Assembly: GCA_037045055.1 (NCBI GenBank) | Contig: JBAOHJ010000001.1 | Span: forward strand, 806,001-870,000 | DNA length: 64,000 nucleotides | Direction of reading: 5' to 3' | DNA from: Phosphoribacter sp037045055 | GTDB taxonomy: Bacteria > Actinomycetota > Actinomycetes > Actinomycetales > Dermatophilaceae | Part shown: piece by piece, positions 7,971 to 19,357 of the stretch | How the letters are laid out: each line of letters begins with the position of its first letter | How positions within the stretch are numbered: position 1 is the stretch's first letter | Notes under the pieces: model-generated | Told to the model about the DNA's origin: nothing | The model's database searches: none | Seen by the model: only the letters and a program-made list of their open reading frames with translations | Made by a program: the position numbers and the translations under genes

Positions 7971-8972
7971 TCACCGGTCCCGGACGTAACCGACGAGCAG
8001 CTCGACCGGCCGGAAGCCGAGGTCCTCGTTGATGGCGATCATCCACGGGTTCTCGACCGCGTTGCTCGTCGTCACGTCCCGACGGTCCGGGAAGCGGTCC
8101 TGCAGCGTCTGGAGGTTGGCGACCTTGACGGCCAGGCCCAGTCGATGGCCCCGGTGTGCCTCGTCGACCAAGGTGCCCCACTGCTCGACGCGGGTCAACC
8201 CGGGCCGGAGCATGAGCTCGGAGTAGGCGACCGCCTCGCCGGTCGCGACCTCGGTGGCCAGGGCGGTCAGCCGGACCCGCCCCTGCTCGCGGTCGAGAGC
8301 CCGAAGGCCTTGGTAGCGCTGCGGGGTCATCGACTCGGTCTCCCACTCGATCTCCCCGGACGGTGCCTGCGATCCGACGAGGTTGCCCAGCCGGCACAGC
8401 GGGCCCACGAGATGCTCGGGGACCTCGTCGTACGTCGCGACCGCGTACCGCCCGGCATACCGTTGGCGGGCGTGCTCACCCAGCTCGGCGAGCCGGGCCG
8501 CGGGCACCGGGAGCACCAGGCGACGGGTGGTCTCGGTGACCCCCATCCGGAAGCCCTGGCGCTGCGCGAAGGGCCCGCAGGGATGGTCGGCCGGACCGGT
8601 CACCGGGCACGCCGCCTCGACGACGACGCGCGAGCGGCCCCGCGAGCGCGCCTGGGCGAGCAGGTCGTGCACGAGCGCCGTGCCAACCCCACGCCGCCGA
8701 ATGGGCGGGTCCACGTTGACGTCGGCCCAGACCTTGTCGAGGTTGTCGCCCAAGGGGTACCACGCCGAGCACATCCCCACGACCCGCCCGTCGAGCCGCG
8801 CGACGCGCAGCACCTGCTCCTCGCCGGGGTCCTCGTGGCGCCAGTCGGCGACGAGGTCCGCCTGGCCCGGGGCGACGAACGTCGGCCGATCCACCGACCG
8901 CGATGCGACGAGCACGGCGTATGCCGCGCCCACCTCGTCCGCGTCGGCCAGGTCCAAGGTGGTGATCCGCAC
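7971..8972 (-). CDS. Tandem GNAT N-acetyltransferase
   Basis: 333 residues made of two GNAT folds. The first has the acetyl-CoA loop RRRGVGTALVHDLLAQARSRG preceded by VWADVNVDPPI. The second, from about residue 180, has HRGHRLGLAVKVANLQTLQ and ends with the conserved NPWMIAINEDLGFRPVE. Such double-GNAT proteins (Eis- or mycothiol-synthase-like layouts) are common in actinobacteria and the acceptor cannot be read from sequence. The GTG start is supported by TAGCGT six bases upstream, a leaderless-type promoter. It stands between the thiamine-binding gene and the trehalose operon but is separated from treZ by about 50 bases and probably not part of it. Confidence 0.75.
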   Translation of the reverse strand: MRITTLDLADADEVGAAYAVLVASRSVDRPTFVAPGQADLVADWRHEDPGEEQVLRVARLDGRVVGMCSAWYPLGDNLDKVWADVNVDPPIRRRGVGTALVHDLLAQARSRGRSRVVVEAACPVTGPADHPCGPFAQRQGFRMGVTETTRRLVLPVPAARLAELGEHARQRYAGRYAVATYDEVPEHLVGPLCRLGNLVGSQAPSGEIEWETESMTPQRYQGLRALDREQGRVRLTALATEVATGEAVAYSELMLRPGLTRVEQWGTLVDEAHRGHRLGLAVKVANLQTLQDRFPDRRDVTTSNAVENPWMIAINEDLGFRPVELLVGYVRDR

Positions 8973-9022
8973 GGCGCCACGCTAGGCCCGCGGGCCGGGT
9001 GCCGGCACCGGGTTTTCCCGGG

Positions 9023-10819
9023 TCACCGGGTCGGGGCCAGTCGCAGCACGGCGACGTCGTGGCCGCCCAGGGTCAGCGAGTCCGTCACCTCGGCCACGCG
9101 GCGGTCGTCCCAGGCGAGCACGACCTCGGCGCCGTCGGCCTCGGGCGGCAGGGGCAGCGGCCGCGGGTCGGCCGCGAAGGTCAGGGCGACGAGGATGCGA
9201 CCGCGCCGGACGGTGAGCCAGCCCGCCTCGACACCGCCGGTCACCTGCACCCGGTCGAGTCGACCGTCGCGCAGGTCGGGCTCGTCGCGTCGCAGCCGGA
9301 CCAGGTCGCGGTACCACCGCAGCATCCGGGCGTGCGGCTGCCGGGCGGGCTCGGACCAGTCGAGCACGCTGACCTGCCGGGTGCGAGGGTCCTGCGGGTC
9401 GGGGATCTGCTCCTCGGGCCAACCGTGCCGGCAGAACTCGGCGCGCCGGCCGGCGCTAACCGCCGCAGCGGCCGGCTCGGCGGGGTCGAAGTCGGTGAAG
9501 AACCGCCACGGCGTCCCCGCAGCCCACTCCTCGCCCATGAAGACCATGGGCGTGCCCACGCCCAGCAGGTAGAGCGCGGCGCCCGCGGCCTGCTGGCCGG
9601 GGGTGACCGTGGCGCTGATCCGGTCCCCCAGAGCCCGGTTGCCCACCTGGTCGTGGCTCTGCAGGAAGACGACGAAGCGGCGCCCGTCGACCGAGGCGCG
9701 ATCCAGCCGCCCGCCCCACGGGCGGCCGCGGAAGGAGCTGTGGCGCCCGTCGTGGAAGAACACCCCGCCGAGTGCCGTGGCCAGGGCCTGCGGGTCGGCG
9801 AAGTCGGCGTAGTAGCCCTCGGTCTCGCCGGTGAGCGCGACGTGGATCGCATGGTGGACGTCGTCGGCCCACTGCGCGGTCATGCCCAGCCCGCCTTGGG
9901 CCACCGGACGGACGGTCGCGGGGTCGTTGAGGTCGCTCTCGGCGACCAGCGCCAGGGGGCGGCCCAGCGCGGTCCCCAGGGCGGCGGTCTCGTCCGCGAG
10001 CCGGGCCAGCAGCGATCCTCCCGTGCCGGGGGGCAGGGCGTGCACGGCGTCCAGACGCAGCTCGTCGACGTGGAAGTCGCGAAACCACCGCGCGGCGTTG
10101 TCCAGCACCCATCGGCGCACCTGCGCCCCGTGCGACCCGTCGAGGTTGAGCGCCGGTCCCCAGGCGGTGGTGTGCCGGTCGCAGAAGTAGGGGCCGAACT
10201 CGCCCAGGTAGTTCCCGACCGGCCCCACATGGTTGTACACGACGTCCAGGCCCACCCCGAGGCCCAGCCGATGCGCGGCGTCGACGAACCGGACCAGGGC
10301 GTGCGGACCTCCGTAGGCATGGTGCACGGCATACGCGTGGACGCCGTCGTACCCCCACCCCCAGCGGCCGGGGAAGGCCGCGACCGGCATGAGCGAGACG
10401 ACCTCGACGCCCAGGTCGACCAGATGACCGAGCCGCGCCGCGGCGGCGTCGAGCGTTCCCGGGCCGGTGAAGGTCCCCACGTGCAGCTCGTAGTGCAGCG
10501 CACCGAGGACGCCGCCCCCGCGGCGTGGGCCCGGCCACCCTCCGTCCGTCCAGGCGAAGCCGGCCGGGTCGACTCGCCTGCTGAACCCGTGGATGCCCTC
10601 CGGTTGCCAGGCGCTGCGAGGGTCCGGCAGGGGCGGGCCGCCGTCGATCCGAAAGGCGTAGTCCAGCTGGGCTCGCGGGTCGCCGGGCGCCTGGACGGCC
10701 CACCAGCCCTCGGCCTGCCGGTCCATCGCTCGCTCGACCGGCGCCCCGGCGTCCACCCGGCAGACCGCATCGACCCGCGCCGCTCGCGGCGCCCAGACCC
10801 GAAGCGGTGCCTCAGGCAT
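9023..10819 (-). CDS. treZ: Malto-oligosyltrehalose trehalohydrolase
   Basis: 598 residues, a GH13 enzyme releasing free trehalose from maltooligosyl-trehalose. Seen: N-terminal beta domain (LRVWAPRAARVDAV), then the barrel with VVSLMPVAAFPG, the nucleophile region DELRLDAVHALPP, acid/base LVAESDLND and the transition-state motif QSHDQVGNRA, and MGEEWAAGTPWRFFTDFD, which is typical of TreZ. Length fits the family. Its ATG overlaps the 3' end of treY by eight bases, so the two are translationally coupled. It is last of the treX-treY-treZ set, the pathway making trehalose from glycogen or maltodextrin in the cytoplasm. Confidence 0.92.
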   Translation of the reverse strand: MPEAPLRVWAPRAARVDAVCRVDAGAPVERAMDRQAEGWWAVQAPGDPRAQLDYAFRIDGGPPLPDPRSAWQPEGIHGFSRRVDPAGFAWTDGGWPGPRRGGGVLGALHYELHVGTFTGPGTLDAAAARLGHLVDLGVEVVSLMPVAAFPGRWGWGYDGVHAYAVHHAYGGPHALVRFVDAAHRLGLGVGLDVVYNHVGPVGNYLGEFGPYFCDRHTTAWGPALNLDGSHGAQVRRWVLDNAARWFRDFHVDELRLDAVHALPPGTGGSLLARLADETAALGTALGRPLALVAESDLNDPATVRPVAQGGLGMTAQWADDVHHAIHVALTGETEGYYADFADPQALATALGGVFFHDGRHSSFRGRPWGGRLDRASVDGRRFVVFLQSHDQVGNRALGDRISATVTPGQQAAGAALYLLGVGTPMVFMGEEWAAGTPWRFFTDFDPAEPAAAAVSAGRRAEFCRHGWPEEQIPDPQDPRTRQVSVLDWSEPARQPHARMLRWYRDLVRLRRDEPDLRDGRLDRVQVTGGVEAGWLTVRRGRILVALTFAADPRPLPLPPEADGAEVVLAWDDRRVAEVTDSLTLGGHDVAVLRLAPTR

Positions 10820-13247
10820 CGCGCACCAGCAGGGCCACCGGCATCGACGCGAGCAGCGGGCGCAGCGGGGCTCCCTCGCGGTCGGTGTCGACCGCCGCGC
10901 CGCACAGCAGGTCGCGCCACCGGCCGGGGGGCAGGCCCAGGGAGTGCTCTCGCCACCCGCCGGCCAAGGTCAGGCCCTCGGTCAACCTCGTCGCCACGGC
11001 GACGACGTCGAGACCGCCGGGGCGGCCCCGCCCGATGGCCAGCGCGTGGGGGCTGGTCGCGGGGACGGCGTGGTAGGTCGACCCGGCTGCGAACCACCCG
11101 GGGTGGTCGCGGCGCAGGCGCAGGGCGCGGGAGGTCACCAGCAGCTTCTCGTCGGACAGGTCGGCCGGACAGGCCCCGTCGTCCAGGGCGGCCAGGCGCC
11201 GCCGCCGCTGCGCGTAGTCGACCGGGCGACGGTTGTCCGGGTCGACGAGGGTGCACTCGAGCAGCTCGGTGCCCTGGTAGACGTCGGGGACGCCGGGCAG
11301 GACCAGCTGGACGAGCTTCTGCCCCAGCGTGGCGGCCCGGACGTGCTCGGCCGTGCGGGTCAGCCACCCGCCGACGTGCTCGGCGACCCGCGGGTCCCGC
11401 AGGGCCCAGTCGATAAAGCCGTCCACGGCATGCTCGTATGCCGGGTCCGGCTCGACCCACGAGGTGTGCACGCAGGCCTCCCGCACGGCCTTGCGGGCAT
11501 AGGTCTTGAGGCGCTCGGGCGAGATCGGCCAGGTGGCCACGAGGGTCTGCCACAGCAGGTACTCGGTGGCCGGGTCGAGCGCGTGCAGCACGGCGTCCTT
11601 GGCCAACCCGATAGCCGTGTGCATCCAGGCCGACCACTGCACCGGCAGCTCGCTCAGCGGTGCCAGGCGCGCGCGGGTGTCCTCGGATCGCTTGGTGTCG
11701 TGGGTCGACAGGGCGGTGAGGCTGTCCGGCCAGTGGGTGAGGATGTGCTCGGCGAACCGGTGCAGCTCCTGGGGAGTGATCCCGAACTCGCCGGGATTGC
11801 CACCCACCTCGTTGAGCGCGGTGAGGTGGAACCAGCGGTAGAAGGCGGTGTCCTCGATGCCCTTGGCCTGGATCGGACCGCAGGTCTGCTGGAACCGCAC
11901 GACGAACTCGGCTCGAGCGGCACCGGCCGGCTCGGTCTCGGCGTCGACCGGCCGACCCAGGGCCAGGTCCCGGACGAGGTCGACGGCCGGCCCGTCGCTG
12001 GCGGCCAGCAGGGCCCGGGCCCGGTCGGCGGCCTGGTGCAGGACGAGGGTGGACTCCTCGGGCGGCGGGCCTTGCGCGGGGACGTACGCGCGGTAGCGGT
12101 CCATGGACACCAGCAACGCCGAGACGGCTCGGCGCAGCGCCTCCGGCCGCAGCTCGGACAGGTCCGGCGCGCCCTCGGCCGCGGCGACGAGCAGTCGCAC
12201 CAGCCGGCGGACCTCCGCGGCCTGCACCCGCAGGCCGACCTGCATCTTGGCGTCCAGGGCGACCTGCGCCGGCGTGACCACCCGCCCGACGAGGACGGCC
12301 AGCAGTGCCAGCAGCGGGTCGGCCCCGGCCGGGTCGACGAACACCCCACTGGCCCGCTTGAGGGCGTCGTAGCCGGTCGTCCCGGCGACCGGCCAATGCG
12401 TCGGGAGGTGCTCCTCCCCCTCGAGAATCTTCTCCACCACAACCCAGGCCCCGTCGGTCGCCGCGGCGAGCATCCGCAGATAGCCCTCGGGGTCGGCCAG
12501 GCCGTCGGGGTGGTCGATGCGCAGCCCGTCGAGCGCCCCGCTGCGCACCAGCCCGACGAGGACCTCGTGCGTGGCCGCGAACACCTGCGGGTCCTCGACC
12601 CGCACGGCGACCAGCGTCTTGACGTCGAAGAACCGCCGATAGTTCAGGCCGAGGTCTGCGGCCTTCCAGTGCGCCAGCCGGTACCACTGCCGGGTGACCA
12701 ACTCGGCCAGGGGGAGCGTCTCGGTGCCCGGGCGGACCGGGAACTCGTGCTCGTGGTAGCGCAGCACCGGCTCGTCGCCGCCGGCACCGCCCTGGTGCTC
12801 CAGCCGCACCAGGCCCTCGGCGAGCGCCTCGTCGAGGCTCTCCCCGAGCACCGGCATGAGGATGGTGCCCTCCCCGGCCTCCCAGTCGACGTCGAACCAC
12901 GCGGCATACCGACTGTCCGTGCCGGACCGCAGCAGATCCCACAGCGGCGCGTTGAGGTGAGCCGGGGTCGGCAGGCACATGTGGTTGGGCACCACGTCGG
13001 CGATGACGCGGATCCCGCTGCGGTGCAACGCCTCGACCATGAGGTCGAACCCCTCCTGCCCGCCCGCCTCGGGCGACAGCCTGGTGTGGTCGACGACGTC
13101 GTAGCCGTGCGGGGAGCCGGGCGCCGCCGCGAGGATCGGGGAGAGGTAGACGTGGCTGATGCCCAGATCCCGCAGGTAGTCCCCCTGGGCCGCGGCGTCG
13201 GCGAAACCGAACTCGGACCGGATCTGCAGGCGGTAGGTCCCCGTCAT
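10812..13247 (-). CDS. treY: Malto-oligosyltrehalose synthase
   Basis: 811 residues from MTGTYRLQIRSEFGF, the usual TreY opening. It isomerises the reducing-end alpha-1,4 bond of maltodextrin to alpha-1,1. Motifs: YLSPILAAAPGSPHGYDVVD, VIADVVPNHM, nucleophile GLRIDHPDGLADP, acid/base VVEKILEGEE and STHDTKRSEDTRARL. Length is normal for the family. I chose the ATG at 13247 rather than the in-frame start at 13286, since the latter would overlap treX by 25 bases and adds a nonconserved Gly/Pro lead. GGCAGG lies just upstream. It is the middle gene of the trehalose operon. Confidence 0.92.
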   Translation of the reverse strand: MTGTYRLQIRSEFGFADAAAQGDYLRDLGISHVYLSPILAAAPGSPHGYDVVDHTRLSPEAGGQEGFDLMVEALHRSGIRVIADVVPNHMCLPTPAHLNAPLWDLLRSGTDSRYAAWFDVDWEAGEGTILMPVLGESLDEALAEGLVRLEHQGGAGGDEPVLRYHEHEFPVRPGTETLPLAELVTRQWYRLAHWKAADLGLNYRRFFDVKTLVAVRVEDPQVFAATHEVLVGLVRSGALDGLRIDHPDGLADPEGYLRMLAAATDGAWVVVEKILEGEEHLPTHWPVAGTTGYDALKRASGVFVDPAGADPLLALLAVLVGRVVTPAQVALDAKMQVGLRVQAAEVRRLVRLLVAAAEGAPDLSELRPEALRRAVSALLVSMDRYRAYVPAQGPPPEESTLVLHQAADRARALLAASDGPAVDLVRDLALGRPVDAETEPAGAARAEFVVRFQQTCGPIQAKGIEDTAFYRWFHLTALNEVGGNPGEFGITPQELHRFAEHILTHWPDSLTALSTHDTKRSEDTRARLAPLSELPVQWSAWMHTAIGLAKDAVLHALDPATEYLLWQTLVATWPISPERLKTYARKAVREACVHTSWVEPDPAYEHAVDGFIDWALRDPRVAEHVGGWLTRTAEHVRAATLGQKLVQLVLPGVPDVYQGTELLECTLVDPDNRRPVDYAQRRRRLAALDDGACPADLSDEKLLVTSRALRLRRDHPGWFAAGSTYHAVPATSPHALAIGRGRPGGLDVVAVATRLTEGLTLAGGWREHSLGLPPGRWRDLLCGAAVDTDREGAPLRPLLASMPVALLVRDA

Positions 13248-13261
13248 CGCCTGCCGGCCGG

Positions 13262-15463
<2,202 letters not shown>

Positions 15464-15652
15464 GGTTGCCTTCGCTCGGGGTGACGAGCCGGTATGCCGG
15501 CCCGCCGGGTCGCACCCGGGCGACCGGTTCCATCCTGCCACTGGCCCGGCCGCGGGCGGCAACCGTCCCCGGTCGAGCGGCCCAGACCCCCCGCTCAGCG
15601 CACCACGGGGGAGGATCACGGACCCGCACCCGGCGGCGCTGGTCGCAGCGCC

Positions 15653-16615
15653 TCAGCCCAGATGCTCCAGGACCGCGTCGGCCGCGGCATACGGGTCGGT
15701 GCGCCCTTCGAGCACGGCCTGGGCGTAGTCGTCGATGCCGTGCCCCGCCCGCAGGTCCCCCATCCGCCCGCGCAGCGCGGCCAGGGCGATCGACTCGATC
15801 TCGTCGCCGGCTCGGCGCAGCCTGCGCTCGTCCAGGGTGCCGGTGCTGCCCAGCCAGCCGACGTGCTTGTCCAGGGCTTCCATGACCTCGTCGACGCCCT
15901 GTCCCCGCGAGGCGACGGTCTTGACCACGGGTGGGCGCCAGAGCCCGGGCTCGGTCCGATCCCCCAGCGAGATCATGTGCCGCAGGTCGCGGACCGTCGA
16001 GTCGGCCCCGTCCCGGTCGGCCTTGTTGACGACGAACACGTCACCGATCTCCAGGATGCCGGCCTTGGCGGCCTGGATGCCGTCGCCCATCCCAGGGGCC
16101 AGCAGGACGATCGTGGTGTCGGCCAGGCCGGCGATCTCGACCTCGGACTGCCCTACCCCGACGGTCTCGACGAGGATGACCTCGCAGCCGGCGGCGTCGA
16201 GCACGCGGATCGCCTGGGGGGTGGTCCAGGACAGCCCCCCGAGGTGGCCGCGCGAGGCCATCGACCTGATGTACACGTCCGGGTCGAGGGCGTGGTCCTG
16301 CATGCGCACCCGGTCGCCGAGCAGGGCGCCGCCGGAGAACGGGGACGACGGGTCGACCGCGAGGACCCCGACCCGCTTTCCTCGGCAGCGGTATGCCGCG
16401 ACGACCGCGTTCGTCGAGGTCGACTTGCCGACTCCGGGCGAGCCGGTCACCCCGATGACGTAGGCCGAGCCGGTGTGCGGCGCCAGCGCCGCCATGACCT
16501 CGCGAAGGGCGGGGTGACCGTCCTCGACGAGCGAGATGAGCCGGGCCACGGCCCGCGGTGACCCGGCTCTGGCCGAGGTGACCAGAGCCGGGACGTCAAC
16601 CGGACGAGGCGGCAT
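15653..16615 (-). CDS. meaB: MeaB-type GTPase, chaperone of a B12-dependent acyl-CoA mutase
   Basis: 320 residues of the MeaB/ArgK G3E GTPase family. Walker A GSPGVGKSTSTN, VLAVDPSSPFSGGALLGDRVRM (base-binding and switch region), ETVGVGQSEVEIA and the guanine-specificity motif NKADRDGA are all present. The C-terminal helices (IDDYAQAVLEGRTDPYAAADAVLEHL) form the dimer arm. MeaB guards loading of adenosylcobalamin into methylmalonyl-CoA-type mutases and ejects damaged cofactor. Both an icmA-like and an ethylmalonyl-CoA mutase gene are in this window, so either could be its partner. The stop lies 189 bases upstream of glgX, and a thiolase gene precedes it by 23 bases on the same strand. Confidence 0.9.
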   Translation of the reverse strand: MPPRPVDVPALVTSARAGSPRAVARLISLVEDGHPALREVMAALAPHTGSAYVIGVTGSPGVGKSTSTNAVVAAYRCRGKRVGVLAVDPSSPFSGGALLGDRVRMQDHALDPDVYIRSMASRGHLGGLSWTTPQAIRVLDAAGCEVILVETVGVGQSEVEIAGLADTTIVLLAPGMGDGIQAAKAGILEIGDVFVVNKADRDGADSTVRDLRHMISLGDRTEPGLWRPPVVKTVASRGQGVDEVMEALDKHVGWLGSTGTLDERRLRRAGDEIESIALAALRGRMGDLRAGHGIDDYAQAVLEGRTDPYAAADAVLEHLG

Positions 16616-16638
16616 ACCGTCGCGCCCTCGGTGGGCCG

Positions 16639-17835
16639 TCAGGCCTTGGGTACGCGCACGATGAGGGCGTCGCCCTGCCCGCCGCCGCCGCACAGCGCCG
16701 CCGCGCCGACGCCGCCGCCGCGGCGCTTGAGCTCCAGGGCCAGGTGCAGGACGATCCGGGCGCCGGACATGCCGATCGGGTGGCCCATGGCGACCGCGCC
16801 GCCGTTGACGTTGACCTTGTCGGGGTCGACGCCCAGCTCCTTGGTCGAGGCCAGTCCCACGGCCGCGAACGCCTCGTTGAGCTCCAGCAGGTCGAGGTCG
16901 GCGGGGGCGATGCCCTCCTTCTCGCAGGCCTTGGCCACGGCCCGGGCCGGCTGGGACTGCAGCGTCGAGTCCGGGCCGGCGACCAGCCCGGCCGCACCGA
17001 TCTCGGCCAGCCAGGACAGCCCCAGCTGCTGTGCCTTGGCCTTGCTCATGACGACGACGGCGGCGGCACCGTCGGAGATCTGCGACGCGCTGCCCGCGGT
17101 GATCGTGCCCTCCTTGACGAAGGCCGGGCGCAGCGCGCCGAGCGAGGCCCCCGTGGTCTCGGCGCGCACGCCCTCGTCGGCCTTGAACTGCAGCGGGTCG
17201 CCCTTGCGCTGGGGGATCGAGACGGGCACGACCTCGTCGTCGAACAGCCCGTCCTTCCACGCCTTGGCGGCCAGCTGGTGGCTGCGGGCGGAGAACTCGT
17301 CCTGCTCGGCGCGGCTGAACTCGCGCTCGCCGACGTTCGCCTGGTCGGTGAGCAGGCCCATGGCCTGGTCGGTGTAGACGTCCCAGAGGCCGTCGAAGTC
17401 CATGTGGTCGCGCATCCGGACGGTGCCGTACTTGTAGCCCTCGCGGCTCTTCTCCAGCAGGTGCGGGGCGTTGGTCATCGACTCCATGCCGCCGGCGACG
17501 ACGATGTCGTACTCCCCCGCGCGGATCATCTGGTCGGCGAGGATGATCGCCTCGATGCCCGACAGGCACACCTTGTTGACGGTGAGGGCGGGGACATCCA
17601 TCGGCAGACCGGCCTTGACGGCGGCCTGGCGGGCGGTGATCTGGCCGCAGCCGGCCTGCAGCACGTGACCCATGACGACGTACTGGACCTGCTCGGGGCT
17701 CACCCCGGCCTTCTCCAGCGCGCCCTTGATCGCCACCCCGCCGAGGTCGGTGGCCGAGAAGTCCTTGAGGGAGCCCAGCAGGCGCCCCATGCCGGTGCGT
17801 GCCCCGGCGACGATGACCGACGTGTTCGAACTCAT
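16639..17835 (-). CDS. Acetyl-CoA acetyltransferase (thiolase)
   Basis: 398 residues from MSSNTSVIVAGARTGMG, with a strong ribosome site (GGAGGT) before ATG; a 16-residue upstream extension is not conserved. Catalytic residues are visible: Cys90 in NKVCLSG, the NEAFA loop, His in MGHPIGMSGAR and Cys in CGGGGQGDA. It is the biosynthetic-type thiolase that condenses two acetyl-CoA to acetoacetyl-CoA, the first step of the ethylmalonyl-CoA pathway or of polyhydroxybutyrate synthesis. It is divergently transcribed from the epimerase gene, with a GGCATAC/GTATGCC inverted repeat in the gap, and is followed 23 bases later by meaB. Confidence 0.9.
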   Translation of the reverse strand: MSSNTSVIVAGARTGMGRLLGSLKDFSATDLGGVAIKGALEKAGVSPEQVQYVVMGHVLQAGCGQITARQAAVKAGLPMDVPALTVNKVCLSGIEAIILADQMIRAGEYDIVVAGGMESMTNAPHLLEKSREGYKYGTVRMRDHMDFDGLWDVYTDQAMGLLTDQANVGEREFSRAEQDEFSARSHQLAAKAWKDGLFDDEVVPVSIPQRKGDPLQFKADEGVRAETTGASLGALRPAFVKEGTITAGSASQISDGAAAVVVMSKAKAQQLGLSWLAEIGAAGLVAGPDSTLQSQPARAVAKACEKEGIAPADLDLLELNEAFAAVGLASTKELGVDPDKVNVNGGAVAMGHPIGMSGARIVLHLALELKRRGGGVGAAALCGGGGQGDALIVRVPKA

Positions 17836-17950
17836 GGGAGTACCTCCAGGACGGGCGAGAAAGGCCAGCGAGGGCGTGTCCACTCACTGTAGCCGCGGGG
17901 CCCCGGGCGGTCGCGGCGGCCGTGGTGGCGCTCACCACATCGTCGCGACG

Positions 17951-17973
17951 CGGCATACCCACGCCGTATGCCG
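17951..17973. repeat. Inverted pair CGGCATAC / GTATGCCG in divergent promoter region
   Basis: CGGCATAC (17951-17958) and GTATGCCG (17966-17973) are perfect eight-base arms around a seven-base loop, between the divergent thiolase and epimerase genes. It is one of several gene gaps in which the over-represented word GTATGCC occurs as an inverted pair. It ends about seven bases before the candidate epimerase -10 (TACGCT, 17980-17985), so it could also be an operator. Confidence 0.5.
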
Positions 17974-17992
17974 TGCCCCTACGCTCGGCGGT

Positions 17993-18442
17993 ATGGCCCT
18001 CGCAGACTCCGCCCCGCTGTTCACCCACATCGACCACGTCGGCATCGCGGTCGCCGACCTCGACGCCGCCATCGCCTTCTACCGGGACACCTACGGGATG
18101 ACCTGCCTGCACGAGGAGGTCAACGAGGAGCAGGGCGTACGCGAGGCGATGATGGCCGTCGGCGACTCCTCTTCGTGCATCCAGCTGCTCATGCCGCTGC
18201 ACCCGGACACGACGATCGGCAAGTTCCTCGCCAAGTCCGGCCCGGGCATCCAGCAGATGGCCTACCGGGTCACCGACATCGACGCGGTGTGCGCGACGCT
18301 GCGCGAGCGCGGGGTGCGGCTGCTCTACGACGTGCCCAAGCGCGGGACGTCCAACAGCCGGGTCAACTTCGTGCACCCCAAGGATGCCGGCGGCGTGCTG
18401 GTCGAGATCGTCGAGCCGGCTGCCGGCGGTGAGCACCACTGA
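17993..18442 (+). CDS. mce: Methylmalonyl-CoA/ethylmalonyl-CoA epimerase
   Basis: 149 residues of the vicinal-oxygen-chelate fold: FTHIDHVGIAVADLDAAIAFY (metal His), QLLMPLHPDTTIGKFLAKSGPGIQQMAYRV (Gln and His ligands) and GVLVEIVEP (Glu ligand), all typical of the epimerase. It interconverts the 2R and 2S forms of methylmalonyl-CoA and, in the ethylmalonyl-CoA pathway, ethylmalonyl-CoA, so joining crotonyl-CoA carboxylase/reductase to the mutase. TACGCT seven bases before ATG fits a leaderless promoter. A YjbQ gene starts two bases after its stop. The M. tuberculosis counterpart (Rv1322A) also neighbours thiolase and nucS. Confidence 0.9.
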   Translation: MALADSAPLFTHIDHVGIAVADLDAAIAFYRDTYGMTCLHEEVNEEQGVREAMMAVGDSSSCIQLLMPLHPDTTIGKFLAKSGPGIQQMAYRVTDIDAVCATLRERGVRLLYDVPKRGTSNSRVNFVHPKDAGGVLVEIVEPAAGGEHH

Positions 18443-18444
18443 CG

Positions 18445-18846
18445 GTGGACTCCGTCGAGATCGAGGTCCGCAGCGGGTCGCGCCTGGTCAGCGACCTCAC
18501 CGGTGAGGTGCGCCGCTTCTGTGCCGACCGGGGCGACGGGCTGGTCAACGTCTTCGTCCCGCACGCCACCGCCGGGGTGGCGGTGATGGAGACCGGATCG
18601 GGCAGCGAGCCCGACCTGGCCGACGCGCTCGAGCGGCTGTTGCCGGTGGCGGACGTGTACCGGCATCGACATGGCTCGCTCGGGCATGGCCGCGACCACG
18701 TCGTGCCGGCCTTCGTGTCGCCGTCGCTCACCGTGCCCGTCGTGCACGGCGAGCCTGCGTTGGGGATCTGGCAGAGCATCGTGCTCGTCGACTCCAACGG
18801 CGACAATCCCAGACGGCGCGTCCGGCTGAGCTTCCTGCCGGGCTGA
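18445..18846 (+). CDS. YjbQ / UPF0047 family protein
   Basis: 133 residues from a GTG two bases after the epimerase stop, so probably translated by re-initiation. The family signature is complete: VNVFVPHATAGVAVMETGSG, then the HGRDHVVPAFVSPSLTVPVVHG stretch with conserved His residues and GIWQSIVLVDSNGDNPRRRV at the end. YjbQ proteins are small metal-binding barrels; E. coli YjbQ has been reported to show weak thiamine-phosphate synthase activity, but the true role is unknown. The gene ends at the left edge of the lower-GC accessory island. Confidence 0.85.
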   Translation: MDSVEIEVRSGSRLVSDLTGEVRRFCADRGDGLVNVFVPHATAGVAVMETGSGSEPDLADALERLLPVADVYRHRHGSLGHGRDHVVPAFVSPSLTVPVVHGEPALGIWQSIVLVDSNGDNPRRRVRLSFLPG

Positions 18847-19109
18847 TCAGGTATGCCGGCCGCGGCGGTCGGCGGCCGGGCGTCGGGAGCCTTCGGCGTT
18901 CAGGGGTTGATCAGCACGGCACGGGCTCCCACCATCGATCCGAAACTCCGCCCCCACCGTCGCGGTCACCGTGACCGTCATAGCACCGGTCGCGGTGTGC
19001 CGTGGCGGCAATGCCGGCGGGCCAGGGCTCGCCCGGGTTCAGCGTCGGCCCGAACCGTCGAGTCCGTCGGCTCGTCGTGAGGGCCTGGGCAAGTCGCAAC
19101 CCCTATAAG

Positions 19110-19270
19110 AGCGGCAGAGAACCTCGGGCGCTTCACTCTCCCGCTCAACGATCCGGGCCGCTGGGTCGTCGGTGAGCACCACCGATCGTGGAGCATGGCC
19201 GCCATCAACCCCGTTACGGAACCAGTTCCGCAACGTCGCTCCCGGAATCCCGAGCTGGTCGCCAACCCTG
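19110..19270 (-). pseudogene. Degraded IS3-family OrfA (transposase HTH) fragment
   Basis: One reading frame gives VGDQLGIPGATLRNWFRNG, the helix-turn-helix of IS3-type OrfA proteins, followed by VDGGHAPRS and AARIVERESEAPEVL, a worn version of the usual AARIAELERE leucine-zipper start. No initiation codon in a sensible place, no OrfB and no intact frame beyond. It lies in the 510-base gap between the YjbQ gene and the 189-residue protein gene; the rest of that gap holds nothing I can identify. Confidence 0.45.
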
Positions 19271-19357
19271 GGTGCACATCCTCTCCCGCGGCACCTCACG
19301 GCACCACAGACTCGGTGCCACCTATCCGTGCAGCGTCCCGAGGATCAGTGGCAGTGG

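Noticed and set aside
18961..18976. Palindromic GGTCACCGTGACC as an operator
   Set aside because: Short, GC-rich, inside decayed DNA with no gene start near it.
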